Part shown: positions 9,274-19,004 of the stretch, piece by piece
Position numbering within the stretch: the stretch's first letter is position 1
How the letters are laid out: every line of letters begins with the position of its first letter
Assembly: GCA_018645325.1 (NCBI GenBank)
Contig: JABGOU010000009.1
Coordinates: 32,801 to 96,800 of the forward strand
From: Desulfobacula sp.
GTDB taxonomy: Bacteria; Desulfobacterota; Desulfobacteria; Desulfobacterales; Desulfobacteraceae
Direction of reading: 5' to 3'
DNA: 64,000 nucleotides
The notes under the pieces: generated by a model
Seen by the model: only the letters and a program-made list of their open reading frames with translations
Told to the model about the DNA's origin: nothing
Databases searched by the model: none
Position numbers and translations under genes: made by a program

Positions 9274-10428
9274 ATGTTAAAGTTTGAATTATTAAAACAA
9301 TTAAACAAAATAGAAGGCACCGACCCGTCAAGGGCCAGACTCGGAACCATTACAACGGACCATGGTATCATCCAGACGCCTATTTTTATGCCAGTGGGAA
9401 CTCTTGGGTCAGTAAAGTCCATCAGTGTAGAAGAACTTGATCATTGCAGGGCCCAGATTATTCTTGGCAATACCTATCATTTGTATCTACGTCCTGGGTG
9501 TGAGGTTATCAAGCATATGGAAGGCCTTCATGAATTTATACGCTGGGATAAACCCATGCTGACAGATTCCGGAGGGTTCCAGTTTTTTTCTCTGGCAAAG
9601 CTTGCCAAATTTTCAGATGAAGGGGTTTCTTTCCAGTCCCATATTGACGGGTCAAGGCATTTTTTTTCTCCGGAAAAAGCGGTTGAGATCCAAATGATCC
9701 TTGGTTCTGATATTATGATGTCTCTTGACTTTTGTATGGGGTATCCTGCCAGTGAAAAACAGACCATGGATGCTGTAAATAAAACTTTTTACTGGGCAAA
9801 AAGGGGGTTTGATTTCTGGCAGGAAAAAGGGACTTCAAATAATCTTTTCGGGATTATACAGGGAGGAATGTCAAAACAGTTTAGGTCTCTTTCTGCCGGA
9901 CAATTGACGGGCATCGATTTTCCAGGCTTTGCAATAGGCGGCTTAAGTGTAGGCGAACCCAAAGATTTAATGTATGAAATGGCAGATCATACCCTTCCTT
10001 TGATGCCTGTTCACAAGCCCAGATATATAATGGGGGTCGGCACACCTGAAGACCTGGTTGAACTGGTTGGTATGGGGTGTGATATGTTTGACTGTGTCAT
10101 GCCGTCCAGAAATGCCAGAAATGGCCAGTTGTTCACCTCAAAGGGAACCATCAACATCCCTAATGCCAGATTCAGGTTTGACAAAGATCCCATTGATGAA
10201 GACTGTAATTGCTATACTTGTCAAAATTATTCAAAAAGCTATCTGCGGCATTTGTATAAGTCCAGAGAACTTTTATCTTACAGGTTGAATACGATACATA
10301 ATATATATTATTATCTTGATTTGATGAGAAAAATGCGGGAAGCAATAGCAAAGGACAGGTTTTTAGAATTTAAAAGGAATTTTTATTCTCAAAGACAGAA
10401 TTGTACAATGGTAAATGGTGAATTGTGA
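9274..10428 (+). CDS. tgt: Queuine/preQ1 tRNA-guanine transglycosylase
   Basis: About 384 residues from the ATG at 9274, which has AAGGAA five bases upstream; an in-frame TTG at 9259 inside queA is less likely. The enzyme swaps guanine-34 for preQ1 in GUN-anticodon tRNAs. Visible are MLTDSGGFQ with the active-site Asp, the GIIQGG and GGLSVGEP loops, the nucleophile region FDCVMPSRNARNG, and the zinc site CNCYTC with a later His. It forms a queuosine pair with queA. Confidence 0.97.
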   Translation: MLKFELLKQLNKIEGTDPSRARLGTITTDHGIIQTPIFMPVGTLGSVKSISVEELDHCRAQIILGNTYHLYLRPGCEVIKHMEGLHEFIRWDKPMLTDSGGFQFFSLAKLAKFSDEGVSFQSHIDGSRHFFSPEKAVEIQMILGSDIMMSLDFCMGYPASEKQTMDAVNKTFYWAKRGFDFWQEKGTSNNLFGIIQGGMSKQFRSLSAGQLTGIDFPGFAIGGLSVGEPKDLMYEMADHTLPLMPVHKPRYIMGVGTPEDLVELVGMGCDMFDCVMPSRNARNGQLFTSKGTINIPNARFRFDKDPIDEDCNCYTCQNYSKSYLRHLYKSRELLSYRLNTIHNIYYYLDLMRKMREAIAKDRFLEFKRNFYSQRQNCTMVNGEL

Positions 10429-10483
10429 ATGGTGAAGGAGGCAGATTTTGCCGCCTTAATTTTAAATATGGGAAAGTAAATAT

Positions 10484-10831
10484 ATGCATGAAATGGGAAT
10501 TGCTCAGCAACTTGTACAAATTGCCCTGGAATCTATTCCCAAAGAGATAGAGAATCCAAAGGTGGAAAAAGTGAATTTGAGAATCGGAAAGCTAGCCGCA
10601 GTAGTTGAGCACAGTTTAACCTTTTGTTTTGAGATTATAACAAAAGAAACGCCTCTGGAGACGGCAAGATTGAATATTGATGTTGTTCCGGTAATGGTTC
10701 ATTGTAAATCATGTGATAAAACTTGGGAAGTGATAGGGCCGGTATTTAAATGTCCTTTTTGTGAGGATGGAGATGTTGAAATGCTTACTGGAAGAGAAAT
10801 TGAGATTATTTCTCTGGAACTTGCAGAATAG
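10484..10831 (+). CDS. hypA: Hydrogenase nickel-insertion protein HypA
   Basis: 115 residues. HypA delivers Ni to the [NiFe]-hydrogenase large subunit together with HypB. The N-terminal MHEMGI carries the essential nickel-binding His2, and the zinc ribbon is CKSC...CPFC (about residues 72-95). It is separated from hypB by about 130 bases without a convincing gene. No hydrogenase structural genes or hypCDEF lie in the window. Confidence 0.96.
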   Translation: MHEMGIAQQLVQIALESIPKEIENPKVEKVNLRIGKLAAVVEHSLTFCFEIITKETPLETARLNIDVVPVMVHCKSCDKTWEVIGPVFKCPFCEDGDVEMLTGREIEIISLELAE

Positions 10832-10959
10832 TGGCTGAACAAAACCCGGCAACGATTGCACGCCGCCATCCAAAAAACGGTGACACTTATGCGTAAAAAT
10901 TTTTCAGGTTTGCATTCAGGCACAAAAGATATAAACCATAAATAAAGTCAGGTAAAACA

Positions 10960-11628
10960 ATGGAAATAAATATTCAGAAAAGAGTCCTTGAAGCCAACGA
11001 GACAGAAGCAGATATTAACAGAAAGTTTTTTAAAGAGCAGAATGTATTTGTTCTAAACATGATGTCCTCTCCCGGCTCGGGAAAGACAGAGCTTTTATGC
11101 AAAAGTCTCAAAGCTTTGATGCCCAAGATCAGGGTGGGAGTGATAGTGGGAGATATCTGTACCAGAAATGATGCTGACAGGCTTGAAATAACCGGGGCCA
11201 AGGTCACCCAGATCAATACTGATCAGTTTGGCGGTGACTGCCATTTGTCAGCCAGCCTGATTCTTGCATCGGCAAAAGAGTTAGGGTGTTTTGACCTGGA
11301 TCTTCTCATAGTGGAAAATATTGGCAACCTTGTATGTCCGGCTGAGTTTGATATCGGGGAAGATGCAAAGGCGGTTTTGCTAAGCGTGACCGAAGGGGAA
11401 GATAAGCCTTTAAAATATCCCCTGATGTTCAGGGTGGCTGACGTGGCGATTCTAAATAAAATTGATCTGCTGCCATACCTTGATTTTGATGCAAAACTGG
11501 CAAAGGATAATATGAAACAGGTGCATCCTCATTTGCCTGTATTTGAAATTTCAGCTAAGACGGGGGAGGGATTTGAACCCTGGCTTGAGTGGCTGGCGAT
11601 GAAGGTGTTTGAAAAAACAGGAAAATAG
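10960..11628 (+). CDS. hypB: Hydrogenase nickel-incorporation GTPase HypB
   Basis: 222 residues, SIMIBI-class GTPase. P-loop SSPGSGKTE, metal-site GGDCHLSA and VCPAEFDIGE, and the G4 motif NKIDLL are all visible. There is no His-rich N-terminal nickel-storage tail, so it is the minimal form that relies on other nickel stores. It works with HypA upstream and is followed 17 bases later by the MEMO-family gene. Confidence 0.96.
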   Translation: MEINIQKRVLEANETEADINRKFFKEQNVFVLNMMSSPGSGKTELLCKSLKALMPKIRVGVIVGDICTRNDADRLEITGAKVTQINTDQFGGDCHLSASLILASAKELGCFDLDLLIVENIGNLVCPAEFDIGEDAKAVLLSVTEGEDKPLKYPLMFRVADVAILNKIDLLPYLDFDAKLAKDNMKQVHPHLPVFEISAKTGEGFEPWLEWLAMKVFEKTGK

Positions 11629-11645
11629 TTTTAAAGGGTGAAATT

Positions 11646-12500
11646 ATGGAAAAAAAGAAAATGGCTTTTGCCGGTTCCTGGTATCCGGCAGATGCTGATG
11701 AGTGTGAAGCATCCATTAAAGACTTTTTAAAAGAAAAACCTGCTTTTTTTAATACAGGTTTTGTCGGTGGGATTGTTCCCCATGCAGGATGGTATTATTC
11801 CGGGTCAATTGCCTGCCGGGTCATAGCCTCTCTTCGTTCTGATGAAAAAATAGACACCATTATCATGTTTGGCGGCCATATGCATAAACAGTCTGAGCCT
11901 TTTATCCTGACCCATGGTGCAGTTGAAACACCATTTGGCCCAATTGAAGTTGATAAGGAACTCACGGATAAAATTACCACGGGTATCAGTCTCAGGCTAA
12001 GATCTCCACACAAGTTTCCAGATGAAAACACCCTGGAACTTCAATATCCTTTTATAAAATATTTTTATCCTGATGCAAAAATAGTGGTCTGTGGCGTGGC
12101 CCCTTCTTTTTTTGCTGCTGTTATCGGCAGCATGGCAGTAGCAGAAGCAAAAGACCTGTCAAGAAATGTCAGGATTATCGGGTCTACGGATATGACACAT
12201 TATGGGCCGGATTTTGGGTTTACAAAAGCTGGCACCGGTGAAAAGGCTGTGGAATGGGTGAAAACTAAAAACGATAGAAACGCTATTAAGGCTATGATGG
12301 AAATGGATGAATCCCAGATTATTGCCCAGGGCCTGGAAAATAAAAATATGTGCTGTGCCGGTTCTGCAGCAGCAGCTTCTGCCGCCTGTAAAAAACTGGG
12401 CGCAGTCAAGGCTATTGAGCTTGACTACGCCACAAGTTTTGAGAAATCCGCTTCTGAAAGTTTTGTCGGATATGCCGGGATTCTTTATTCTTTATTCTGA
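11646..12500 (+). CDS. amrB: MEMO-family protein (AmmeMemoRadiSam system protein B)
   Basis: 284 residues. Starts with the family signature FAGSWYPAD and contains GIVPHAGWYYSG and the metal-ligand His/Cys positions of MEMO proteins (GSTDMTHYGP, NMCCAGSAA). MEMO relatives often cluster with AMMECR1 and a radical SAM gene; here only MEMO is present, attached to hypAB. The reaction is not known. Its last 16 bases overlap the 3' end of gltX on the other strand. Confidence 0.88.
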   Translation: MEKKKMAFAGSWYPADADECEASIKDFLKEKPAFFNTGFVGGIVPHAGWYYSGSIACRVIASLRSDEKIDTIIMFGGHMHKQSEPFILTHGAVETPFGPIEVDKELTDKITTGISLRLRSPHKFPDENTLELQYPFIKYFYPDAKIVVCGVAPSFFAAVIGSMAVAEAKDLSRNVRIIGSTDMTHYGPDFGFTKAGTGEKAVEWVKTKNDRNAIKAMMEMDESQIIAQGLENKNMCCAGSAAAASAACKKLGAVKAIELDYATSFEKSASESFVGYAGILYSLF

Positions 12501-13888
12501 ATCAGCTGGATAGCGCTTTTAATTCTTTGAACTGTTTTATCCTTTCCAAGGGCAATAAGCATTTCAAAGATTCCCGGGCTGATAGTTGTGCCGGTTATTG
12601 CAACTCTTAAAGGCTGGGCAATTTTTCCAAATTTGAGGTTAGTTTCTTCCATGATTTTTTTGAAAATAGTTTCAAGCGCCTCCTGGGTATACTTTTCAAG
12701 ACCTTCAATATAATCTGCAGATTTTTCTAATACTGCAGCTATATCTTTTTTGAGAAATTTTTTAACTGCCTTTTCATCAAATTTTAAATTATCTTGATAA
12801 TAAAAAACCGCTGCCTGTGCCATTTCAACAAGGGTTTTGCTTCTGGGTTGAAGGGTTTGGATAACCCCCTGGGTAAAGCCATCATTTTTCGCATCAATTC
12901 CAAGCGTATGCAAATGAAATAAGAGAGGACCGGCCAATTCTTCAGGGGTTTTTTTCTGGATGTGTTTTGAATTGAGAGCAAGAAGTTTGTCTGTGTCAAA
13001 CATGGATGCAGACCTGCCCAGATGTTCAAGATTAAATTTTTCAATGAGATCATCTCTTTCAAAAAATTCCTGATCGCCATGGGACCAGCCTAATCTGACC
13101 AGGTAATTGATCATAGCATCGGGTAAGAATCCCATTTTTTTATATTCACCCACTGACATGGCTCCATGGCGTTTGCTAAGGCGAGACTTATCAGACCCCA
13201 AAACCATTGGTACATGCCCGAAAACGGGCAGGCGGGCTCCAAGTGCTTTATATATCAGCATCTGCTTGGGCGTATTGATCAAATGGTCATCCCCCCGGAT
13301 GATGGTATTGATTCCCATGGTCAGGTCATCAACTACAACGGCAAGGTTGTACATGGGAGACCCGTCACTTCTCTGGATAATAAAATCATCCATTTCAGAG
13401 TTTTGAAATGCTGTGTCGCCTTTTACAATGTCTTTGACAATGGTAACACCCTGGTCAGGAGTTTTAATGCGAACGACCGTGTCTTCCCCTTTTTTAAGAT
13501 TTTTTTGCCTGCAGTTGCCGTTGTACATGGGCTTTAATCCCCTGGCTTTTGCAGTTTTTCTCATGATATTGACTTCGTCCTGGGTGCATGAGCAATAGTA
13601 AGCATGCCCTGATTCAACCAGTTTTTCTATGTACTCATTATAGATGGAATACCTTTGGGCCTGAAAATAGGGGCCGTCATCCCAGTCCATGCCAAGCCAT
13701 TCCAGGGATTCCAAAATGGCATCCACAGATTCTTTTGTGGATCTCGCAGCGTCTGTATCTTCTATCCTTAAAACAAATTTTCCCTTGTTTTTTCGGGCGT
13801 ACAGCCAGTTAAAAAGAGCAGTTCTTGCACCGCCGATGTGCAGGTAACCCGTGGGGGAAGGGGGGAACCTTGTAATGATTGTATCCAT
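12485..13888 (-). CDS. gltX: Glutamyl-tRNA synthetase
   Basis: 467 residues, class I synthetase. The HIGH-type motif is in RFPPSPTGYLHIGGART, the KMSKS-type motif is KSRLSKRHG, and the zinc-type Cys group YYCSCTQDE is present. It charges tRNA(Glu), and with GatCAB probably also tRNA(Gln) (inference from gatB nearby). Divergent from rpmF with a shared 180-base promoter region. Confidence 0.97.
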   Translation of the reverse strand: MDTIITRFPPSPTGYLHIGGARTALFNWLYARKNKGKFVLRIEDTDAARSTKESVDAILESLEWLGMDWDDGPYFQAQRYSIYNEYIEKLVESGHAYYCSCTQDEVNIMRKTAKARGLKPMYNGNCRQKNLKKGEDTVVRIKTPDQGVTIVKDIVKGDTAFQNSEMDDFIIQRSDGSPMYNLAVVVDDLTMGINTIIRGDDHLINTPKQMLIYKALGARLPVFGHVPMVLGSDKSRLSKRHGAMSVGEYKKMGFLPDAMINYLVRLGWSHGDQEFFERDDLIEKFNLEHLGRSASMFDTDKLLALNSKHIQKKTPEELAGPLLFHLHTLGIDAKNDGFTQGVIQTLQPRSKTLVEMAQAAVFYYQDNLKFDEKAVKKFLKKDIAAVLEKSADYIEGLEKYTQEALETIFKKIMEETNLKFGKIAQPLRVAITGTTISPGIFEMLIALGKDKTVQRIKSAIQLIQNKE

Positions 13889-13970
13889 TTGTTCTCCATA
13901 AAAGTAATATAGTGTAAAATCGAGCCCTTAACTACCACAAAACTTTGAATCGGGCAACAGGTTTAATTTC

Positions 13971-13999
13971 TTGACACTTTTTGGAAATTGGGGTAAATA
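13971..13999 (+). promoter_or_regulatory. Promoter of the rpmF-acpP-rpiB-glyA-rib run
   Basis: TTGACA at 13971-13976, a 17-base spacer and TAAATA at 13994-13999. The leader contains an AU-rich palindrome TTATATT-gg-AATATAA (14011-14026) before the ribosome site GGAGAG of rpmF. Position between two divergent genes supports it. Confidence 0.55.
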
Positions 14000-14068
14000 T
14001 GTTACCTTTATTATATTGGAATATAATAATTAAAAATTCAAATAAAATAATATATTTAGGAGAGATCA

Positions 14069-14254
14069 ATGGCAGTACCAAAGCAAAAGAGTTCCAAGGC
14101 AAGGGGTAGAAAAAGAAGGACACATTACAAAACAAGTGCTCCCACTGTGGGTGTGTGCCCTGAATGCCAGGAACCTAAACTTCCCCATACGGCCTGCCCT
14201 GAATGCGGCGCCTATAAAGACAGAAATGTATCCACAATTGACGACGAAGAATAA
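14069..14254 (+). CDS. rpmF: 50S ribosomal protein L32
   Basis: 61 residues: the basic N-terminus MAVPKQKSSKARGRKRR and a four-Cys zinc ribbon (CPEC, CPEC) identify bL32. The C-terminal acidic tail is short. The usual upstream partner yceD (DUF177) is absent; the gene instead heads the cluster and leads directly into acpP. Confidence 0.97.
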   Translation: MAVPKQKSSKARGRKRRTHYKTSAPTVGVCPECQEPKLPHTACPECGAYKDRNVSTIDDEE

Positions 14255-14278
14255 CAGCTAAAGGAGACATTTTAAGGC

Positions 14279-14512
14279 ATGACAATTGAAACAAAAGTAA
14301 AAAAAGTGATTGCTGAAAAAATTCCTGATATTGATATAGATGATATTATTCCGGAAGCATCACTGATTGACGATCTAGGTGCTGATTCTCTTACAATAGT
14401 AGAGTTGATCATGTCAATGGAAGAAATGTTTGAAATTGAAATTGATGATGATGAAGCTGAGAAATTGATCACAGTTCAGGATGCCATTGATTTTATAAAA
14501 TTAAAATTTTAA
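14279..14512 (+). CDS. acpP: Acyl carrier protein
   Basis: 77 residues, strongly acidic. The phosphopantetheine attachment serine lies in GADSLTIVEL (about residue 38). It carries growing acyl chains for fatty-acid synthesis. No fab genes adjoin it, so this may be the housekeeping ACP placed beside rpmF, or a second copy. Confidence 0.95.
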   Translation: MTIETKVKKVIAEKIPDIDIDDIIPEASLIDDLGADSLTIVELIMSMEEMFEIEIDDDEAEKLITVQDAIDFIKLKF

Positions 14513-14526
14513 AAATTGGGGAAAAA

Positions 14527-14967
14527 ATGAAAACAGGCAAACCAATTATTATTGGATGTGATCATGCTGCCTATGAACTCAAGGAAAAAATAAAAGTTTA
14601 TCTCACGGACAAGGGATATCGACTCGAAGATGCAGGTACCAAAAGCCAGGCATCGGTTAATTACGTGGATTTTGGGAAAAAAGTAGCCAGAGCTGTCTCT
14701 ATTGGTCAATATTCAAAAGGGATACTGCTTTGCGGCACAGGGCTTGGCATGTCCATGGTGGCGAATAGGTTTGTCAATGTAAGAGCCGCTCTTTGTTCTG
14801 ATGTTTTCGGGGCAAAAATGAGCCGGCTTCACAATGATGCCAATATCCTGGTCCTTGGCGGCCGTGTCCTGGGAGATATTCTTGCGTTTGAGATTATTCA
14901 AACCTGGCTGGACACTATGTTTGAAGGTGGCCGGCATTTGGAACGAATTCAGACTATAGATAATTAA
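14527..14967 (+). CDS. rpiB: Ribose-5-phosphate isomerase B
   Basis: 146 residues, RpiB/LacAB family. IIGCDHAAYELK at the start and the active-site loop LLCGTGLGMSMVAN with its Cys and Gly turn are diagnostic. It interconverts ribose-5-P and ribulose-5-P, the latter being the substrate of RibB encoded 4 kb downstream in the same run. Confidence 0.96.
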   Translation: MKTGKPIIIGCDHAAYELKEKIKVYLTDKGYRLEDAGTKSQASVNYVDFGKKVARAVSIGQYSKGILLCGTGLGMSMVANRFVNVRAALCSDVFGAKMSRLHNDANILVLGGRVLGDILAFEIIQTWLDTMFEGGRHLERIQTIDN

Positions 14968-14990
14968 AAATATTATAAAAGAGCTTTAAA

Positions 14991-16223
14991 ATGGAGTTAA
15001 TCGGTAAAACAGATCCACAAATTGAAAAGATTATCCTGCAGGAGGCAGACCGGCAGGAATCAGAATTGAACCTGATTGCTTCTGAAAATATAGTCAGTCA
15101 GGCAGTAATGGCAGCCCAGGGATCTATCCTGACAAATAAATACGCTGAAGGATATCCTGCCAGAAGATATTATGGTGGTTGTGAATATGTGGACCAGGCA
15201 GAAGACCTTGCCATTGAGCGTGTCAAAAAATTGTTCAAGGTCGAATATGCAAATGTCCAGCCCCACTCGGGTTCAGGGGCCAATATGGCGGCTTATTTTG
15301 CTGTGCTTAATCCTGGAGACCGGATTCTTGCAATGGACCTTTCCCATGGTGGTCATCTGACCCACGGTGCCGGAGTCAGTTTTTCCGGCAAGCTCTATGA
15401 TTTTGCCCATTATGGACTGTCGCCTGAAACCGAGAGAATTGACCTGAACCAGGTGGAATCGCTGGCAAAAAAGCACAAACCGAAATTGATTGTGGCAGGC
15501 GCCAGTGCTTATCCAAGAATTATTGATTTTAAAGGCTTTTCTCAAATTGCCAAATCTGTTAATGCCCTTTTTATGGTGGATATGGCTCACATTGCAGGAC
15601 TTGTTGCAACGGGTGTTCATCCAAGTCCGGTAGGATTTGCTGATCTGATTACTTCCACAACCCATAAAACTCTCAGGGGTCCTCGCGGTGGCCTCATCCT
15701 GTCTTCGGAAAAATATGCAAAAGTTATCAATAGTCAGATATTTCCCGGTATCCAGGGTGGTCCTTTAATGCATGTTATTGCGGCAAAAGCAATCGCCTTT
15801 AAAGAAGCCCTTGACCAATCCTTTGCAGACTATCAGAAACAGGTGGTAAAAAATGCTGCTGCCCTTGCCGATGTAATGATGGAAAGGGGATATAAACTGA
15901 TTTCAGGAGGAACTGATAATCACATGGTGCTGGTTGATTTCAGTTTAAAGGATATTTCGGGAAAAGCGGCTGAAGAAAGACTCGGCAGTGCCCGTATTAC
16001 CGTGAATAAAAATACTGTTCCAAACGAAAAACGCGGGCCTTTTGTCACTAGTGGTATAAGGATAGGGCTTCCCCTTGTGACTTCCAGGGGTATGGGCGTA
16101 AAGGCCAGTAAAAGAATTGCAGGTTTTATCTGTGATGTACTGGATGACCAGGAAAATATTAAAATTACAGCTGAAAAAGTAAAAGACCTTTGTATGCAAT
16201 ATCCCTTGTATAAAGGAAAATAG
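14991..16223 (+). CDS. glyA: Serine hydroxymethyltransferase
   Basis: 410 residues, PLP-dependent. The Schiff-base lysine is in [12 protein letters not shown]; other marks are [11 protein letters not shown] and the [13 protein letters not shown] substrate loop. It makes glycine and methylene-tetrahydrofolate from serine, which can feed the H4F pool used by MetF (47131). Confidence 0.98.
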   Translation: MELIGKTDPQIEKIILQEADRQESELNLIASENIVSQAVMAAQGSILTNKYAEGYPARRYYGGCEYVDQAEDLAIERVKKLFKVEYANVQPHSGSGANMAAYFAVLNPGDRILAMDLSHGGHLTHGAGVSFSGKLYDFAHYGLSPETERIDLNQVESLAKKHKPKLIVAGASAYPRIIDFKGFSQIAKSVNALFMVDMAHIAGLVATGVHPSPVGFADLITSTTHKTLRGPRGGLILSSEKYAKVINSQIFPGIQGGPLMHVIAAKAIAFKEALDQSFADYQKQVVKNAAALADVMMERGYKLISGGTDNHMVLVDFSLKDISGKAAEERLGSARITVNKNTVPNEKRGPFVTSGIRIGLPLVTSRGMGVKASKRIAGFICDVLDDQENIKITAEKVKDLCMQYPLYKGK

Positions 16224-16227
16224 ATCC

Positions 16228-16689
16228 ATGAATGAACATTTGTCAAACAGGCCCTCATGGCATGAATATTTCATGGGAATCTGTGATCTTGTTGCCACCC
16301 GCGCAACCTGCACCAGAAGAAAAGTAGGAGCAGTTCTGGTAAAGGGGAAAAGGATTCTTTGCACAGGTTATAATGGTGCCCCTGCAAAAGTTCCTCATTG
16401 CATTGAGGTCGGATGTCTGAGGGTACAATTGAATGTGCCTTCCGGTGAAAAACATGAATTGTGTCGGGGTGTACATGCTGAACAAAATGCTATTATTCAG
16501 GCAGCCTATCACGGAATTCAGGTTAATGGATCAGTTCTTTATTGTACTAACCAGCCTTGCTCTATTTGTTCAAAAATGATTATCAACGCCGGGATTAAAA
16601 CGGTATATTATAAAGATGGATATAATGATTCCTTGACTTTGGATATGTTTGAAAAGGCTAAAGTAGAACTCATTCGGCTTGAGACTTAA
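16228..16689 (+). CDS. Deoxycytidylate deaminase (ComEB-like)
   Basis: 153 residues. Zinc-dependent cytidine-deaminase fold: HAEQNAI provides the His and catalytic Glu, and PCSIC the two Cys ligands. An extra Cys/His-containing insertion between the strands (about residues 50-75) is typical of dCMP deaminases. It supplies dUMP for thymidylate synthesis. Starts four bases after glyA and precedes nrdR, so three nucleotide/one-carbon genes are linked. Confidence 0.92.
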   Translation: MNEHLSNRPSWHEYFMGICDLVATRATCTRRKVGAVLVKGKRILCTGYNGAPAKVPHCIEVGCLRVQLNVPSGEKHELCRGVHAEQNAIIQAAYHGIQVNGSVLYCTNQPCSICSKMIINAGIKTVYYKDGYNDSLTLDMFEKAKVELIRLET

Positions 16690-16707
16690 AAAAGGAAAGG
16701 CACTCAC

Positions 16708-17214
16708 ATGGAATGCCCATTTTGCGGAAAACCAAACACAAGAGTTATTGATTCGCGTCCGGGCAAGATGGAGTTTGAAGTTCGTCGGCGCAGAGAATGC
16801 CAGGAATGTACCCAGAGGTTTACAACTTATGAACGGTTCGTAAAAGTACCTGTTATTATTGTAAAAAAAGACGGGAGAAGGGAAGATTTCAACCGGGAAA
16901 AAGTTATGACCGGTATTAAAAAAGCCTGTGAAAAAAGAGCCATCAGCATTAATCGGATTGAAGAAACAGTGGATGCCATTGAGCAGGATTTAAGGGAAAC
17001 CAATGAACGGGAACTGCCTTCAAAAATTGTTGGGGAAAAAATTATTACAGCCTTAAAACAAATCGATGATGTGGCCTATGTCCGATTTGCATCTGTTTAC
17101 AGGGAATTTAAGGATGTAGCTGATTTTATACAGGAGCTTAAGGCGCTGGCCCCCAAAGAATGCCTGCCCCTTGAATTTGATGGAATCTTGGATAAGGCCG
17201 ATGACAGATCATGA
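16708..17214 (+). CDS. nrdR: Transcriptional repressor NrdR
   Basis: 168 residues. N-terminal zinc ribbon (CPFC...CQEC) followed by an ATP-cone (VIIVKKDGRRE onward). NrdR represses ribonucleotide reductase genes in response to ATP/dATP. The 3' end overlaps the ribD start by 14 bases. Confidence 0.97.
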   Translation: MECPFCGKPNTRVIDSRPGKMEFEVRRRRECQECTQRFTTYERFVKVPVIIVKKDGRREDFNREKVMTGIKKACEKRAISINRIEETVDAIEQDLRETNERELPSKIVGEKIITALKQIDDVAYVRFASVYREFKDVADFIQELKALAPKECLPLEFDGILDKADDRS

Positions 17215-18298
17215 ATACATGCAACAGGCGTTATCCCTTGCAAGAATAGCACAGGGATTTACATCCCCTAACCCTTGTGTAGGTGCGGTTGTTGTAAAGA
17301 ATGGAAAGGTTGTCGGGAAAGGATTTCATCAAGCTGCCGGGTTACCGCATGCTGAAGTAGAGGCTCTGGATCATGCCGGTTCCAAGGCAGTGGATGCAAC
17401 CCTCTATGTAACCCTTGAGCCTTGTAACCATTTTGGAAAAACCCCGCCTTGTACCCATAAAATAATTAAATCCAAAATTAAAAAAGTTGTGGTGGGATGC
17501 CTTGACCCCAATCCTGATGTATGCGGCAGTGGTATAACCTATCTTAAAGAAAATGGCGTAAAGGTTGTTTCAGGCATTCTTGAAAAAGAGTCCAAACTCC
17601 TGATTGAAGCTTTTTTATGGTATACTCAACATAATAAAAAACCCTTTGTTATTTTGAAGTGTGCTTCCACTTTGGATGGGAGGATTGCAACATCCACAGG
17701 AGATTCAAAATGGATCACCAATGAAAAATCAAGGAATCATGTTCATGAGATCCGAAATGAAGTGGATGCCATTTTAGTAGGATCAGGAACCCTGCATGCC
17801 GACAATCCCTCCCTCACATCAAGAATTAAAGGAGTTAAGACAAAAGATCCCATAAGGATAGTTCTGGATACCCATTTAAGTATTAAAGAAGATGCAAACC
17901 TTGTTATCCAGGACTCTAAAGCTAAAACCATTATTGTTACAGGCCCCGACGTTTCCAAAGAAAAAAAAGCCCGGTTTGAAAAAAAGGGGGTTCAAATACT
18001 TGAAATTGCGTTAAAAGATCATAGACTTGATTTAAATGAACTGATGATTAAGTTAGGGCAGATGTCAATTTTAAGCCTTTTGGTAGAAGGCGGAAGCAGG
18101 GTGGCAGGATCGGCGCTAAAGGCAGGGATAGTAAACAAGGTCCTGCTTTTTTTTGCACCTAAATTGTTAGGCGGCAGTGATGGTACTCCGATATTTAAAG
18201 GCAAAGGACCTTTATTAATAAAAGATGCCTTTAGACTAAAACAGGTCAGTCTTACTCAGTTTGATGATGACATTCTTGTTAAGGGATATCTGAAATAA
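17201..18298 (+). CDS. ribD: Bifunctional riboflavin deaminase/reductase RibD
   Basis: About 365 residues from the ATG at 17201 (AAGG upstream), inside the end of nrdR. The N-terminal deaminase has PHAEVEAL and the zinc site EPCNHFGKTPPC; the C-terminal reductase begins near KCASTLDGRIAT and ends with VEGGSRVAG. Catalyses steps two and three of riboflavin synthesis from the product of GTP cyclohydrolase II (RibBA, downstream). Confidence 0.96.
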   Translation: MTDHEYMQQALSLARIAQGFTSPNPCVGAVVVKNGKVVGKGFHQAAGLPHAEVEALDHAGSKAVDATLYVTLEPCNHFGKTPPCTHKIIKSKIKKVVVGCLDPNPDVCGSGITYLKENGVKVVSGILEKESKLLIEAFLWYTQHNKKPFVILKCASTLDGRIATSTGDSKWITNEKSRNHVHEIRNEVDAILVGSGTLHADNPSLTSRIKGVKTKDPIRIVLDTHLSIKEDANLVIQDSKAKTIIVTGPDVSKEKKARFEKKGVQILEIALKDHRLDLNELMIKLGQMSILSLLVEGGSRVAGSALKAGIVNKVLLFFAPKLLGGSDGTPIFKGKGPLLIKDAFRLKQVSLTQFDDDILVKGYLK

Positions 18299-18322
18299 GA
18301 GACGATTAACCAGGGTTAATAA

Positions 18323-18988
18323 ATGTTTACAGGAATTATTGAAAGTTTCGGAACTATTAAACGGATTGAGTCCAAGGGTGAAGGTAAAGTGCTTCACATT
18401 GGGTGTGACCTGGATTTGTCTGAATCAAAAATTGGAGATTCCATTGCTGTAAACGGTGCATGCCTTACTGCTGTCAGCCTTGAGAAAAATATTTTTAAAG
18501 TGGACATGGCGCCTGAAACTGTTGAACGAACTACTTTTAAAAGGTTAAGGCCGGGTTCACGGGTCAATATTGAAAGGGCTCTAAAATTGTCAGATAGGGT
18601 CGATGGACATCTGGTTTCAGGACATATTGATGGGACTGGAATCATTGCTTCAATAAAAAGAAATAGCAATGCAGTTAATATTAAAGTTAATGTTCCTTTA
18701 AAACTTGGCGCAGAAATGATTGAGAAAGGTTCTGTTGCTATTGAAGGAGTCAGCCTGACCATCAACAAGTGTTCTGATAAGGATTTTGACGTAAGTATTA
18801 TTCCTCACACTGCAGATATTACTACCATTGGTTTAAAAAGAGTCGGTGATGAGGTCAATATAGAAACCGATATGATCGGGAAATATGTAAAAAAGATTTT
18901 AATGGGAAGTTTCTCAAAAAATGATGCTTTGCCAAAAGGGCAGAAAGGTATCAGTATTGGACTTCTCGCCAGGAATGGATTTTTATAA
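18323..18988 (+). CDS. ribE: Riboflavin synthase alpha chain
   Basis: 221 residues with the two tandem lumazine-binding repeats ([10 protein letters not shown] at 1; VSGHIDGTG near 95). Dismutates two 6,7-dimethyl-8-ribityllumazine molecules into riboflavin. Part of ribD-ribE-ribBA-ribH; no FMN riboswitch precedes the set. Confidence 0.97.
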   Translation: MFTGIIESFGTIKRIESKGEGKVLHIGCDLDLSESKIGDSIAVNGACLTAVSLEKNIFKVDMAPETVERTTFKRLRPGSRVNIERALKLSDRVDGHLVSGHIDGTGIIASIKRNSNAVNIKVNVPLKLGAEMIEKGSVAIEGVSLTINKCSDKDFDVSIIPHTADITTIGLKRVGDEVNIETDMIGKYVKKILMGSFSKNDALPKGQKGISIGLLARNGFL

Positions 18989-19004
18989 ACCTAAGGATTT
19001 AAAT

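Noticed and set aside
10832-10959. Small gene between hypA and hypB
   Set aside because: The only frame is about 18 codons without a ribosome site.
17100-18340. FMN riboswitch for the riboflavin genes
   Set aside because: The rib genes overlap or closely follow nrdR, leaving no room for the element before ribD or ribE.
18921-19004. Upstream ATG for ribBA
   Set aside because: It lies within ribE and adds 28 residues foreign to the family; ATG 19005 has TAAGGA.
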